Shown here piece by piece: positions 18,990-28,142 of a stretch of 64,000 nt of DNA. The stretch lies in contig NZ_CBYO010000011.1 of assembly GCF_000577245.1 (NCBI RefSeq), positions 124,001 to 188,000 of the forward strand, in the 5' to 3' direction. The stretch's first letter is position 1, and each line of letters starts with the position of its first letter. Both the position numbers and the translations under genes were made by a program. The notes under the pieces are model-generated. The model worked only from the letters and a program-made list of their open reading frames with translations, made no database searches and was not told the origin of the DNA. The stretch comes from Paucisalibacillus algeriensis. GTDB lineage: Bacteria; Bacillota; Bacilli; Bacillales; Amphibacillaceae.

Positions 18990-20309
18990 TTAGCTACCCC
19001 CATTAAGTACCAATTTTAAGTGTTCTATTGCTTCTTCTAAACTAAATTTATCTAGAACACCTTGCTTTAAGAAGGTTTGTAACTTCGGTTGATAAAGAAT
19101 TGCCTTATCAATTTCATGATCGGTTCCACGTTTATAAGCACCGATTTGAATTAAATCTTTATTTTCCTCATACTTCGCAAGAAGAGATCTAGCTTGTTGT
19201 GCTAAGTCTAGATGTTCGGTCGTAACGATTTGATTCATTACCCTGCTTATGGACTTTAATATATTAATTGCGGGATATTGACCTTGCTCTGCAAGTTTTC
19301 TGTCCATTACAAAGTGTCCATCTAATATCCCTCGGACAGTATCAGCAATCGGCTCGTTCATATCATCTCCATCAACCAATACAGTGTAAAATGCAGTAAT
19401 TGCCCCGTATTTATTTGTACCAGTCCGTTCCAATAATTTCGGCAATATCGAGAAAACAGATGGGGTATATCCTTTAGTTGTTGGTGGTTCGCCTGTAGCT
19501 AACCCAACCTCTCTTTGAGCCATTGCAACACGTGTAACAGAATCCATCATCAGATTAACGTTGTAGCCTAAGTCTCGAAAGTACTCACATATTGCTGTAG
19601 CGGTATAAGCACCTTTAATCCGCATTAGGGCTGGTTGGTCGGAAGTTGCAACAACAACAATGGATTTTTTTAATCCTTCTTGACCAAGGTCCTTTTCAAT
19701 AAATTCACGAACCTCTCTTCCACGTTCACCTATTAGTGCAATGACATTAATATCAGCTTTACTATTTCTAGCAATCATCCCTAGCAATGTACTTTTCCCT
19801 ACACCACTTCCAGCAAACAATCCAATACGTTGCCCTTTTCCAACGGTTAGTATTGAATCAATTGCTTTAACTCCAACTTGATTAGGTTCTGATATAGTTG
19901 GACGTGCCATTGGATTGGGCGGGGATTGTTCGGTTAAATAATTGGATAAGCCTTTTGGTAATTCAGAGCCATCTAATGGTAAACCTAGCGAATCAATCAC
20001 ATTCCCAATTAAACTTCTACCCACTTTAACGGTTAATGGTTTTCCAGTAGATTCAACAAGACAACCTGGGCCAATCTCAGAGACCTCGTTGTAAGGCATC
20101 AAAATAATCTTTTCATTATTGAATCCTACTACTTCAGCTAGTACAGGTTGTCTTTGTTGATTTATTGTTGGATGAATATAACATACTTCTCCAATATTAG
20201 CGGCGGGTCCAACAGATTCAATCATAATTCCAACAACACGTTGCACTTTTCCATAACGCTTATATAGATCTGCCTCTTGAATTGCGGAAAGGTACTTTGA
20301 TAGATTCAT
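18990..20309 (-). CDS. fliI: FliI, flagellar export ATPase
   Basis: A 439-residue F1-beta-like ATPase with Walker A GLFAGSGVGKSTLLG at about 165-180, GERGREVREF, Walker B NLMMDSVTRVAMAQREVGLATGEPP and the family C-terminus. It energises and organises export substrate delivery together with FliH and FliJ. Its ATG overlaps the fliH stop by 4 bp. All catalytic motifs are intact and the length is normal. Confidence 0.96.
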   Translation of the reverse strand: MNLSKYLSAIQEADLYKRYGKVQRVVGIMIESVGPAANIGEVCYIHPTINQQRQPVLAEVVGFNNEKIILMPYNEVSEIGPGCLVESTGKPLTVKVGRSLIGNVIDSLGLPLDGSELPKGLSNYLTEQSPPNPMARPTISEPNQVGVKAIDSILTVGKGQRIGLFAGSGVGKSTLLGMIARNSKADINVIALIGERGREVREFIEKDLGQEGLKKSIVVVATSDQPALMRIKGAYTATAICEYFRDLGYNVNLMMDSVTRVAMAQREVGLATGEPPTTKGYTPSVFSILPKLLERTGTNKYGAITAFYTVLVDGDDMNEPIADTVRGILDGHFVMDRKLAEQGQYPAINILKSISRVMNQIVTTEHLDLAQQARSLLAKYEENKDLIQIGAYKRGTDHEIDKAILYQPKLQTFLKQGVLDKFSLEEAIEHLKLVLNGGS

Positions 20310-21046
20310 TCTTTTGGCTCCATTATAATTTCGTGTAAAACCTGTTGTATCTGGTTTAGTTGCGCGTCTATACTTGCATCGATTTTTCCAAATGGGTGTT
20401 CTATCACACAGCTTCCCACTTCTAATCTTTCATTAACATAAATTGAAAGTTCAGCTTTAGATTCTAGCACTTTTTCCAGTTCATTCTTTTGTGCTAATAC
20501 ATACTCATAATTGTCAGGGTGTAGGAATATGGACAGTTCCCTTTGGTCTTTTATACTTAAAATAGCCTCTTTTACAATTGGCACAAATGATTCAGGTCTA
20601 TTTTCGAGTTCCAACTTCATTATTCTCTCTGCTACTTGAATTCCAAGAATCAGTATAGCTTCCTCACTTCGTTCAATAGTTGACTGATAATCTATTTTGG
20701 AAGCAGCAATGATGGAATTTGCTTGTTCAATTAAATGCTGATACTGATCTACACTTTCATTTCTACCTTTAGAAAAACCATCACGGTAGCCTTCTTCTTT
20801 TGCTTCTTCTACCAATTGATTTCTTTCTTCAACCCAATTATCTCTAGCTAACTTAATTTGGTTTTCTGTTTCTACAAGAAGCGATTCCTGCTGTTTCTTA
20901 ACTAATTCAAACTCTTCTTTTGCCTCTTGCAGCTTCATTAATTCCTGTTGTAATTGGGATTCATAATTTCCTTCATATTCCGTTATTGGTCTATGAACTG
21001 GCTTTATTTGTATAACCCTTTTGATTTCAGGTTGAGTATTAGACAA
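20306..21046 (-). CDS. fliH: FliH, negative regulator/stator of the export ATPase
   Basis: A 246-residue protein with a Gln/Glu-rich coiled coil (about 30-110) and a C-terminal FliH/V-ATPase-E-like domain ending in LEVGSCVIEHPFGKIDASID, which is well conserved. It binds FliI and docks it at FliM/FliN or FliY. The start is taken as TTG at 21046, which overlaps the fliG stop by 8 bp and has GGAGGAG upstream inside fliG; a TTG at 21073 would lie before that site. The exact start is uncertain. Confidence 0.87.
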   Translation of the reverse strand: MSNTQPEIKRVIQIKPVHRPITEYEGNYESQLQQELMKLQEAKEEFELVKKQQESLLVETENQIKLARDNWVEERNQLVEEAKEEGYRDGFSKGRNESVDQYQHLIEQANSIIAASKIDYQSTIERSEEAILILGIQVAERIMKLELENRPESFVPIVKEAILSIKDQRELSIFLHPDNYEYVLAQKNELEKVLESKAELSIYVNERLEVGSCVIEHPFGKIDASIDAQLNQIQQVLHEIIMEPKE

Positions 21047-22052
21047 TGATATCGTCTCCTCCACCACGTGCAATTACAATCTCACCAATATCCTCAAGCC
21101 TTCTTATAATTGCTACAATTCGAGTTTGTGCTTCCTCTACGTCACGAAGTCGGACAGGACCCATAAACTCCATTTCATCCTTAAAGGTTTCTGCCATTCG
21201 TTGAGACATATTCTTAAAGACAATCTCTTTAACTTCTTCACTAGCAACTTTTAGCGCTAAGCGCAAGTCTTCATTTTCCACTTCACGTATAACTCGTTGT
21301 ATGGCACGGTTATCAAGAATCACAATATCTTCGAACACAAACATGCGTTTCTTAATTTCATCCGCTAATTCCGGATCCTGTATCTCCAATGCATCTAGAA
21401 TTGTTCTCTCTGTGCTACGATCAACTCCATTTAATACTTCTACAACTGTTTGAATTCCACCAGTTTGGGTATAATCCTCAGCAAATGAAGAAGAAATATT
21501 TCTTTCAAGCACTTCTTCAACCTGACTAATAATTTCCGGTGATGTGGAATCCATAGTAGCGATACGTTTAGCTATATCTGCTTGCAATTCTTGCGGTAAG
21601 GCAGATAGTATTTGACCTGCCTGCTCGGGATCCAAATACGATAACACGAGGGCAATCGTTTGTGGATGCTCATTTTGAATAAAGTTTAATACCTGTTGTG
21701 GATCTGCTTTTCTCGCAAAATCAAACGGTCTCACTTGTAAAGATGATGTTAATCGATTAATGATATTGCTAGCTTCATGCTCGCCAAAAGCCTTTTCTAA
21801 TACGGTTTTCGCATAACCGATACCACCTTGGGAAATATAATCCTGGGCAAGAGCTATTTGATGGAATTGTTCAAGGACATCTTCCTTCATAGTTGAATCA
21901 ACTTTCTTGACAGATGATATTTCTAAGCTAAGCTTTTCAATTTCTTCCTCTGTTAGGTGTTTATAAACTTGTGCCGAGACGTCAGGACCTAGAGAGATTA
22001 AGAGAATTGCAGCTTTTTGTCTACCAGTTAATTGTGTTTGTTGCCTAGCCAT
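21039..22052 (-). CDS. fliG: FliG, flagellar motor switch/torque protein
   Basis: The 337-residue product has the three FliG parts: an N-domain (TGRQKAAILLISLGPDVSAQV), a middle domain with the EHPQTIALVLSYLDPEQAG motif at about 125-145, and a C-terminal domain with the charged torque helix (about 280-300, MGPVRLRDVEEAQTRI). It couples FliF to the C ring and stators. ATG start at 22052, 13 bp after fliF. All domains are complete. Confidence 0.96.
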   Translation of the reverse strand: MARQQTQLTGRQKAAILLISLGPDVSAQVYKHLTEEEIEKLSLEISSVKKVDSTMKEDVLEQFHQIALAQDYISQGGIGYAKTVLEKAFGEHEASNIINRLTSSLQVRPFDFARKADPQQVLNFIQNEHPQTIALVLSYLDPEQAGQILSALPQELQADIAKRIATMDSTSPEIISQVEEVLERNISSSFAEDYTQTGGIQTVVEVLNGVDRSTERTILDALEIQDPELADEIKKRMFVFEDIVILDNRAIQRVIREVENEDLRLALKVASEEVKEIVFKNMSQRMAETFKDEMEFMGPVRLRDVEEAQTRIVAIIRRLEDIGEIVIARGGGDDIIV

Positions 22053-22064
22053 TATTCAAACCTC

Positions 22065-23663
22065 CTAATCTTCCCCAATCCAACCTCGAAGTAACTTCGC
22101 AAATTCTTCTGGTTTGTCTTTTGCCATTTTTTCTAGTTGCTTTTTACGTTGTAATGACTCGGACTCCTCTGCAACTTCTGTTATACTTTCGATCGTTTCT
22201 TTAGCAAATGCTTCCTGTCGAATCTCTTCCACTTGATTTTTAGGTTTTCTTACTAGTAATAGAATAATCAATAGAATTATTACTAATAGTAAGACCCCGC
22301 CGACAATATACATCCATATAGGTATCTTGAATCCAGGATCTTGTATAGCAGTATTGCTTCCACTAAACTCTTGGAATACAATTGATGTTTTTTCTTCTGG
22401 TACCACTTCACCATATCCTGCATCGATAGAGGTTGTAATAATGGAATTTAAGATAGAAGTAATCCCATCTTCAACAACCATCATATCCTGCTGAGATAGG
22501 TACTCAGTATCATCATCAGTTTGGCTTTTGACATTGTCTACAGCAACCTGTATCCCTAAGTCACGTACTTTATAAGGACTCTCTACAATTTCCTTGTGGA
22601 TTCGATTAAATTCGTTATTAATCGTTTCTTTTATATACTCGTAATCCCCATTTCCGCCTTCTCCACCGCCAGGGTAGTTGGCTATATCACCATCACCAGT
22701 AGATGGAACACCTCCTACATTTGCACCATCGCCAGTATAGGTCTCACGAATAGTTTCAATACTAACGGGTAAACCGTCCATATTTTCCTGGTCAGCCGGT
22801 TCAACAATTTCTTCTACCCGGTTTTCTTGAGTGAAGTCAATGTCTGCAGTAACAGAAACTATGACATTATCCATACCAACCATTGTTCCCAGCATTTGTT
22901 GCACTCTTCGTTGAAGATCACGTTCAATATCTTTTTTCACTGTCTGTTGATAAGTGTATGCATCTTGGAATCCTGGTGAATTTTGTGAATTTTGGTCATA
23001 GTATTCAAAATACTGGTTCATAATGGTAATATTCTCTGGTTGAAGATTGGGAACTGCTTTTGATACCAATTGATAAAGTGAATTTATTTGATTACCCTCA
23101 AATCGATATCCAGGTGCGGTTTCAATCACAATCGATGCACTAGTAGGCTGAGTTGCCTCATTTACGAAAACCGGTTCCTTTGGCATATTAATCATAACCG
23201 TAGCATCATTGATTCCTTCAATACTCTTGATAAGGTTAGCAAGTTCTGATTGCATTGCATCAAGCTTCATGATGTTAAATTCATTATCAGTGATTCCCCA
23301 TGAAGAGTTTTCACTAAAAAAAGAATAATCAATATTGCCACTGTTCGGAATCCCAAGTCCCGCTAAATCAACTAGTAGTCCGTCTGCCTGCTCACTAGGA
23401 ACCATTATCGTTGTTCCACCCTTATCTAGCTCGAAGGGAATTCCTCTCGTCTCTAGTTCTGCCTTTATTTGGCCAACTTCCTGCAAGGATAAATTATTGT
23501 ATAATGGCACATATTTTGTATTCGTCGTAAATAATGAAATAACTGCTACTAAAGCAATAACCGCTACGATCGAACCAATAAGTAAACCTTTTTGACTTTT
23601 CGACCGTTTGGACCAAAAAGTTCTTGCTGTTTCCTTTAATTTCATTATTTTATCGTTATTCAT
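22065..23663 (-). CDS. fliF: FliF, flagellar MS-ring protein
   Basis: A 532-residue protein with an N-terminal membrane helix (about 25-45), ring-building motifs (VPLYNNLSLQEVGQIKAELE), a Gly/Asp-rich periplasmic-side insertion near 295-340, a second membrane helix near 440-465 (IPIWMYIVGGVLLLVIILLIILLLVRK-type) and a C-terminal FliG-binding tail ending LAKLLRGWIGED. It seeds basal body assembly. ATG at 23663 has GGGGGAG upstream; a TTG 15 bp earlier precedes that site and is rejected. Confidence 0.95.
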   Translation of the reverse strand: MNNDKIMKLKETARTFWSKRSKSQKGLLIGSIVAVIALVAVISLFTTNTKYVPLYNNLSLQEVGQIKAELETRGIPFELDKGGTTIMVPSEQADGLLVDLAGLGIPNSGNIDYSFFSENSSWGITDNEFNIMKLDAMQSELANLIKSIEGINDATVMINMPKEPVFVNEATQPTSASIVIETAPGYRFEGNQINSLYQLVSKAVPNLQPENITIMNQYFEYYDQNSQNSPGFQDAYTYQQTVKKDIERDLQRRVQQMLGTMVGMDNVIVSVTADIDFTQENRVEEIVEPADQENMDGLPVSIETIRETYTGDGANVGGVPSTGDGDIANYPGGGEGGNGDYEYIKETINNEFNRIHKEIVESPYKVRDLGIQVAVDNVKSQTDDDTEYLSQQDMMVVEDGITSILNSIITTSIDAGYGEVVPEEKTSIVFQEFSGSNTAIQDPGFKIPIWMYIVGGVLLLVIILLIILLLVRKPKNQVEEIRQEAFAKETIESITEVAEESESLQRKKQLEKMAKDKPEEFAKLLRGWIGED

Positions 23664-23792
23664 GTACTCCCCCGCCAAATTCCAAACAATATTATAAAAA
23701 CCTTCGTATTACTTTTCTTGAATACCGAGGTTATAAATTTGGATAAATCTATTTAAACCCTAGTGAAAGTATCCGATATAAATAATAGAAGG

Positions 23793-24089
23793 CTATACTT
23801 GCATTCTCATAATCTCGTTATAAGCATCAATCGCTTTACGTTGCACTTCAACTGTTGCCTGTAACGTCACGCTAGCTTTTTGAGCTGTTATCATAACATC
23901 ATGCAAGTCATCGATTTTCCCCAATGCAAGGGCTTCTGTTTTCTTATCAGATAAGACCTGTAAGTCATTTACATTACTAATTGCATTTTTAAGTACATTC
24001 GCAAAGTTAGCTTGTGCTTGTCCAGGTGTAGTCTTCTGTGGATTTATCAAGGTAACTGGACTATTTATACCATTTACAGTTAGATTCAT
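23793..24089 (-). CDS. fliE: FliE, MS ring-rod junction protein
   Basis: A 98-residue protein ending TVEVQRKAIDAYNEIMRMQV, with the FliE-typical segment DLHDVMITAQKASVTLQATV. It links the MS ring to the proximal rod and is the first rod-type substrate exported. ATG at 24089, 11 bp after flgC. A 129 bp spacer separates it from fliF; I saw no convincing hairpin or promoter in that spacer. Confidence 0.95.
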   Translation of the reverse strand: MNLTVNGINSPVTLINPQKTTPGQAQANFANVLKNAISNVNDLQVLSDKKTEALALGKIDDLHDVMITAQKASVTLQATVEVQRKAIDAYNEIMRMQV

Positions 24090-24100
24090 TAGTCTTCTCC

Positions 24101-24556
24101 TTACTTACCAATTTCTAGTGCCTTCATTAACATGCTTTTGCTAGCATTTAGAGCTGTAATATTTGCCTCGTATGACCTTGTAGCGCTCATTAAATCTACC
24201 ATTTCTTTTAGTGGGTCTACATTAGGCATCTGAACATATCCTGCCTCATCCGCATCTGGGTGTGATGGATTATAGACAAGTTTAAAAGGCTCTTCATCTT
24301 CTACAATTCCTGCTACCTTGACACCAGAGGCTTTGTTGTCTGTGGTATTGGCTGCTTTTTGAAGGAATGTCCGAAAACTTTTGTCCGTTGGCTCAATTTG
24401 GACCATTTTTCTACGATAAGGTTCGTACTCACCATTTTCATTAACTGTCGCTCTAGTTGTATTAGCATTCGCGATATTAGATGAAATTACATCCATACGC
24501 AATCGCTGTGCAGTAAGAGCACTGCTACTTGCATTAAATGCATTAAAAATGGACAT
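24101..24556 (-). CDS. flgC: FlgC, proximal rod protein
   Basis: A 151-residue rod protein with the N-terminal motif SSNIANANTTR (residues about 25-35) and a C-terminal helix MVDLMSATRSYEANITALNASKSMLMKALE-type. It polymerises into the proximal rod with FlgB. ATG at 24556, two bases after the flgB stop, so the two are coupled. Confidence 0.95.
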   Translation of the reverse strand: MSIFNAFNASSSALTAQRLRMDVISSNIANANTTRATVNENGEYEPYRRKMVQIEPTDKSFRTFLQKAANTTDNKASGVKVAGIVEDEEPFKLVYNPSHPDADEAGYVQMPNVDPLKEMVDLMSATRSYEANITALNASKSMLMKALEIGK

Positions 24557-24558
24557 CC

Positions 24559-24954
24559 TTACCTTCCTCCTTTAATTACCGTTTGCAAACTATTAAACTT
24601 ACCATTTATTCGATCTACTAAACTTTGATAATAGATTTGGTTTTGGGCTAATTCTGCCATTTCCTTATCGATATCCACATTGTTTCCATTATGATTAAAT
24701 GTTGTATTATTCCTTTGAACTATTTGATAGGATGATCGATGTTCTTGGTCAAAAGGTAAATGTCTGGGGTTTGTTTTCTTAGCAGCTAATGAGCTAGATA
24801 ACTCGTTTTGAAGTATGTCTTTAAAAACGACATCCTTCGCCTTGTAATTAGGAGTATCTACATTAGCAATATTCGAAGCAATCGTCTGATTTTTAATAGA
24901 AGAATAATTTAGCGACTGTTGCAAAGTATTAATCGTTCCACTAAACAGATTCAT
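24559..24954 (-). CDS. flgB: FlgB, proximal rod protein and first gene of fla/che
   Basis: A 131-residue rod protein with the signature IASNIANVDTPNYKAKDV (about 26-43) and a C-terminal MAELAQNQIYYQSLVDRINGKF helix. It is the first gene of the long flagellar/chemotaxis operon and follows a 400 bp promoter region after codY. ATG at 24954 with AAAAGGAGGG upstream, a very strong site, in keeping with its leading place. Confidence 0.95.
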   Translation of the reverse strand: MNLFSGTINTLQQSLNYSSIKNQTIASNIANVDTPNYKAKDVVFKDILQNELSSSLAAKKTNPRHLPFDQEHRSSYQIVQRNNTTFNHNGNNVDIDKEMAELAQNQIYYQSLVDRINGKFNSLQTVIKGGR

Positions 24955-25018
24955 TTATAGCCCTCCTTTTCAAAAAATATTAATCAAAACGGACAGAAAT
25001 AATTAATTCTATACGAAT

Positions 25019-25047
25019 ATTGTAATTTATATCTGGGATAAAGTCTA
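25019..25047 (-). promoter_or_regulatory. Candidate sigma-A promoter for fla/che
   Basis: On the minus strand TAGACT (25042-25047), 17 bases, then TACAAT (25019-25024), about 58 bases upstream of the flgB ribosome site region. Four of six and five of six bases match the -35 and -10 consensus. It sits between the codY terminators and flgB, as the fla/che promoter does in B. subtilis. No good sigma-D site was found nearby. Confidence 0.45.
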
Positions 25048-25072
25048 TCAAAATTCGACAGATTTCTAATGG

Positions 25073-25082
25073 TTTCGCGAAA
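25073..25082. promoter_or_regulatory. TTTCGCGAAA palindrome upstream of the fla/che promoter
   Basis: A perfect 10-bp palindrome in AT-rich DNA, 26 bp upstream of the candidate -35 box. It resembles an operator half-site pair. The protein that would bind it is unknown; it is not a parS or Noc site by sequence. Confidence 0.3.
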
Positions 25083-25244
25083 ACGGGAGCTTAATACTAG
25101 GTATATTTCACTATATAACAATAATATATTTTGCATATTACTATTTTTGAAGTAAATAAATGTAGATATATGGAAAAAAAACATGACATTGAAACTAATA
25201 ATTAGTACTATTTATCTATTTTCTCATTTTCAATTATCATCATT

Positions 25245-25294
25245 TCTACAAAAAAGCTAGCATCTCCACAACACATTGGGATTACGCTAGCCTT
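25245..25294 (-). terminator. Second terminator between codY and flgB
   Basis: Minus-strand arms AAGGCTAGC (25286-25294) and GCTAGCTTT (25253-25261) pair over nine bases with one G-U, around a 24-base loop, and run into TTTTTT. It lies about 50 bases after the first terminator. Downstream to the candidate flgB promoter there is only AT-rich DNA with no gene. Confidence 0.65.
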
Positions 25295-25314
25295 ATTATT
25301 TTTATATTGGAAGT

Positions 25315-25347
25315 AAAAAAAGAATTCATAGATTTTCTATGAATTCT
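25315..25347 (-). terminator. Terminator after codY
   Basis: A perfect 12-bp stem (AGAATTCATAGA with its complement, 25321-25332 and 25336-25347) with a 3-base loop and T runs on both sides, starting 9 bases after the codY stop. It should end the xerC-hslVU-codY transcript. Confidence 0.9.
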
Positions 25348-25355
25348 TTTTTTAT

Positions 25356-26135
25356 TTATCTAGAACGTAATTTTTCTAATTCCACTAGAAACTTGTCATT
25401 TAGAACTTTGATATATGTTCCTTTCATACCCAGTGAACGTGACTCAATTACACCAGCACTCTCTAATTTTCTTAGTGCATTTACGATAACAGATCTTGTA
25501 ATACCTACACGGTCTGCAATTTTACTTGCTACAAGAAGACCTTCGTTACCATTAAGTTCTTCAAAGATATGGTCAATTGCTTCTAGTTCGCTGTAAGAAA
25601 GGGAACTGATTGCCATTTGAACAACAGCTTTACTTCTAGCTTCCATTTCAATTTCTTCTGTCTTTTCATGTAGAATTTCCATACCAACTACTGTAGCCCC
25701 ATATTCAGCTAATAATAAGTCATCATCATTAAAAGTCTCTTTCAATCTTCCGATGATCAGCGTTCCAAGACGCTCTCCCCCACCAATAATTGGAACGATT
25801 GTAGTTAAGCCACTTTGGAATAAGTCTTTGTTTTCCACTGGGAATACAGTATATTGGCTGTTAATATCTAAGTTCGCTGTAGTTTCATGGATGTGGAATA
25901 AACCTTCTGTATATTCCTCTGGGAATTGTCTTTCTTCTAGCATAGATTTCATACGCTCGTTTTCGATTTCTTGATTAATAGCATAACCAAGAAGCTTGCC
26001 TCTTCTACTTAAGATGAACACATTTCCTTTGATTACGTCTGTAAGTGATCCAGCCATATCGTTGAAGTTTACTGATTTACCTGTTGCTTTTTGCAACATT
26101 GAGTTGATTTTTCTTGCGCGATTTAATAGTTCCAT
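25356..26135 (-). CDS. codY: CodY, GTP- and branched-chain amino acid-sensing repressor
   Basis: A 259-residue protein with an N-terminal GAF domain (about 1-155) binding isoleucine, leucine or valine and a C-terminal winged helix-turn-helix with [26 protein letters not shown] at about 203-229. It represses amino acid, transport and motility genes when nutrients are plentiful. It closes the xerC-hslV-hslU-codY operon and is followed by strong terminators. It lies directly before fla/che, which CodY regulates in B. subtilis. Conservation is very high, with no oddities. Confidence 0.97.
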   Translation of the reverse strand: MELLNRARKINSMLQKATGKSVNFNDMAGSLTDVIKGNVFILSRRGKLLGYAINQEIENERMKSMLEERQFPEEYTEGLFHIHETTANLDINSQYTVFPVENKDLFQSGLTTIVPIIGGGERLGTLIIGRLKETFNDDDLLLAEYGATVVGMEILHEKTEEIEMEARSKAVVQMAISSLSYSELEAIDHIFEELNGNEGLLVASKIADRVGITRSVIVNALRKLESAGVIESRSLGMKGTYIKVLNDKFLVELEKLRSR

Positions 26136-26167
26136 TTCGTGTAATCCTCCATTTTTTTAATTAATAT

Positions 26168-27559
26168 TTACAATATGAATTGACTTAAGTCTTTATTTTT
26201 AACAATCGTGCTAAGTTTTTGATCGACATATTCCGGAGTTATTTCTACCTTTTCCATGGAAACGTCTGGCGCTTCAAATGATAAATCCTCTAGTAATTTT
26301 TCTAGGATGGTATGAAGTCTTCTAGCACCAATGTTATCTGTGTCTTGATTTACTTGATAAGCGATTTCCGCAATTCTATTTACAGCTTTGTCGGTAAAAA
26401 CTACATTTATACCTTCTGTTTTAAGTAGAGCTTGGTACTGTTTTAACAGGGCATTAGATGGCTCATTCAGAATTCGGACAAAGTCATCCACAGAAAGTTT
26501 CTCTAGCTCTACCCTAATCGGAAATCTTCCTTGTAACTCAGGTATTAAATCAGATGGTTTTGCCATATGAAATGCCCCCGCTGCAATAAAAAGCATATGG
26601 TCTGTTTTAACAGGACCATGCTTTGTTACAACCGTAGATCCTTCTACAATTGGTAGGATATCACGTTGTACACCTTCGCGTGATACATTGGGTGAGTTAT
26701 CATGTTTACCTGCAATTTTATCAATTTCATCAATAAAAATAATACCTGATTGTTCAGCTCTACTTATTGCTTCCTGAGAGACCTCTTCCATATCAACAAG
26801 TTTTTGCGCCTCTTGTTGCGTAAGAACTTTTCTAGCTTCAGAAACAGGAAGCTTCCGTTTTTTCTTTTTCTTCGGCATGAATTGTCCTAACGCATCTTGC
26901 ATATTCATACCCATCTGTTCCATCCCAGAACCTTGTAGCATATCAAACATAGATGGCGGAATTTCCTCTATCTCAATTGATACTATATGGTCTTCTAATT
27001 CACCCATTGCAAGTTGATGAGCAACTCTACTACGTTTACTCTTAATTTCCTCATCTTTTTCCGCGTCATCGGTATCATGTTGAGTACCTTGGCCTGAAAA
27101 TAGCATTTCAAAAGGATTAGAAATGGTTGACTGTTTTTTCACTTGTGGAACTAGAAGTTTTACGAGTTTCTTCTCTGCCTCTTCCTTTGCTTTATCCAAT
27201 ACTTCGTTCATTTTTTCTTCCTTTACCATACGTAAAGACATTTCCACTAAATCACGAACCATCGATTCAACATCGCGTCCCACATAGCCAACCTCTGTAA
27301 ACTTTGTCGCTTCTAGCTTTACAAAAGGTGCACCCACCAGCTTTGCTAAGCGTCTAGCTATTTCGGTTTTACCAACACCTGTTGGCCCAATCATAAGAAT
27401 ATTTTTCGGAACAATTTCATCCTTAAGTTTTTCATCTAACAAAGATCTACGATACCTATTTCTAAGGGCAACAGCAACCGACTTTTTTGCATTTTGTTGA
27501 CCAATGATGTAATTGTCAAGTTGGCTAACAATTTGTCTCGGAGTATAGTCTATCCCCAT
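26168..27559 (-). CDS. hslU: HslU (ClpY), ATPase subunit of the HslUV protease
   Basis: A 463-residue AAA+ unfoldase with Walker [16 protein letters not shown] at about 54-68, the pore motif region [10 protein letters not shown], Walker [12 protein letters not shown], an inserted I domain (about 110-235) and a C-terminal tail ending SQFIL, which in the family inserts into HslV. The start is ATG at 27559 ([11 protein letters not shown]) with AGGAGG 11 bases upstream; an in-frame TTG 27 bp further up lies before the site. It directly follows hslV, overlapping in the upstream leader. Confidence 0.95.
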   Translation of the reverse strand: MGIDYTPRQIVSQLDNYIIGQQNAKKSVAVALRNRYRRSLLDEKLKDEIVPKNILMIGPTGVGKTEIARRLAKLVGAPFVKLEATKFTEVGYVGRDVESMVRDLVEMSLRMVKEEKMNEVLDKAKEEAEKKLVKLLVPQVKKQSTISNPFEMLFSGQGTQHDTDDAEKDEEIKSKRSRVAHQLAMGELEDHIVSIEIEEIPPSMFDMLQGSGMEQMGMNMQDALGQFMPKKKKKRKLPVSEARKVLTQQEAQKLVDMEEVSQEAISRAEQSGIIFIDEIDKIAGKHDNSPNVSREGVQRDILPIVEGSTVVTKHGPVKTDHMLFIAAGAFHMAKPSDLIPELQGRFPIRVELEKLSVDDFVRILNEPSNALLKQYQALLKTEGINVVFTDKAVNRIAEIAYQVNQDTDNIGARRLHTILEKLLEDLSFEAPDVSMEKVEITPEYVDQKLSTIVKNKDLSQFIL

Positions 27560-27578
27560 ATTTGCGAAGGCCTCCTCT

Positions 27579-28127
27579 TTAATCAAGTACTTCTAGTGTA
27601 ATTTGATCATTTGTAAACACACAGATTTCTCCAGCAATTTTCATTGCAGCAAGTGCAATTTCCTTTGCTGACATATCTTCTGAATAGTTCACAAGAGCCC
27701 TACCAGCACTAAGTGCATAGTTCCCACCTGAACCAATTGCAAGGATACCATCATCAGGCTCAATTACCTCTCCAGTTCCAGATATTAGCAACATACTTTC
27801 CTTATTCATCACGATAAGCATTGCCTCTAACTTTCGCAGAACCTTATCACTGCGCCATTCTTGTGCTAATTCAACTGCCGCTCTGGTTAAATTACCATTA
27901 AATGCCTCTAGTTTCCCTTCAAATTTCTCAAATAGGGTAAAAGCATCTGCAACAGAACCAGCAAATCCCGCTAAAACTTGGCCTTTGTATAATCTTCTAA
28001 CCTTTTTAGCTTTATGTTTCATAACAACGGAATTTCCCAGAGTAACCTGACCATCACCACTCATTGCACACTGTCCGTTATGCTGAACGGCAAATATTGT
28101 GGTGGCATGTATTTGATGTGCCAACAA
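27579..28127 (-). CDS. hslV: HslV (ClpQ), peptidase subunit of the HslUV protease
   Basis: A 182-residue threonine-peptidase family protein with [29 protein letters not shown] and [14 protein letters not shown]. It degrades unfolded proteins with HslU. No ATG is available; translation starts at TTG 28127 or the adjacent TTG 28124 after GAGGTGA. The product would have a short leader (LAHQIHA) before the Thr-Thr. Unlike the B. subtilis enzyme, reported to use an N-terminal serine just after Met, no Ser or Thr follows the start, so leader removal or a different terminus is implied. Confidence 0.93.
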   Translation of the reverse strand: MLAHQIHATTIFAVQHNGQCAMSGDGQVTLGNSVVMKHKAKKVRRLYKGQVLAGFAGSVADAFTLFEKFEGKLEAFNGNLTRAAVELAQEWRSDKVLRKLEAMLIVMNKESMLLISGTGEVIEPDDGILAIGSGGNYALSAGRALVNYSEDMSAKEIALAAMKIAGEICVFTNDQITLEVLD

Positions 28128-28142
28128 AAATCACCTCATCCG

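Noticed and set aside
25073-25082. parS or Noc-binding site at TTTCGCGAAA.
   Set aside because: Centre and flanks do not match TGTTTCACGTGAAACA or ATTTCCCGGGAAAT; kept only as an unknown palindrome.
24984-25184. 66-codon minus-strand frame between codY and flgB.
   Set aside because: Composition (many Phe, Tyr, Asn) reflects AT-rich spacer, and it would overlap the promoter region; no ribosome site.
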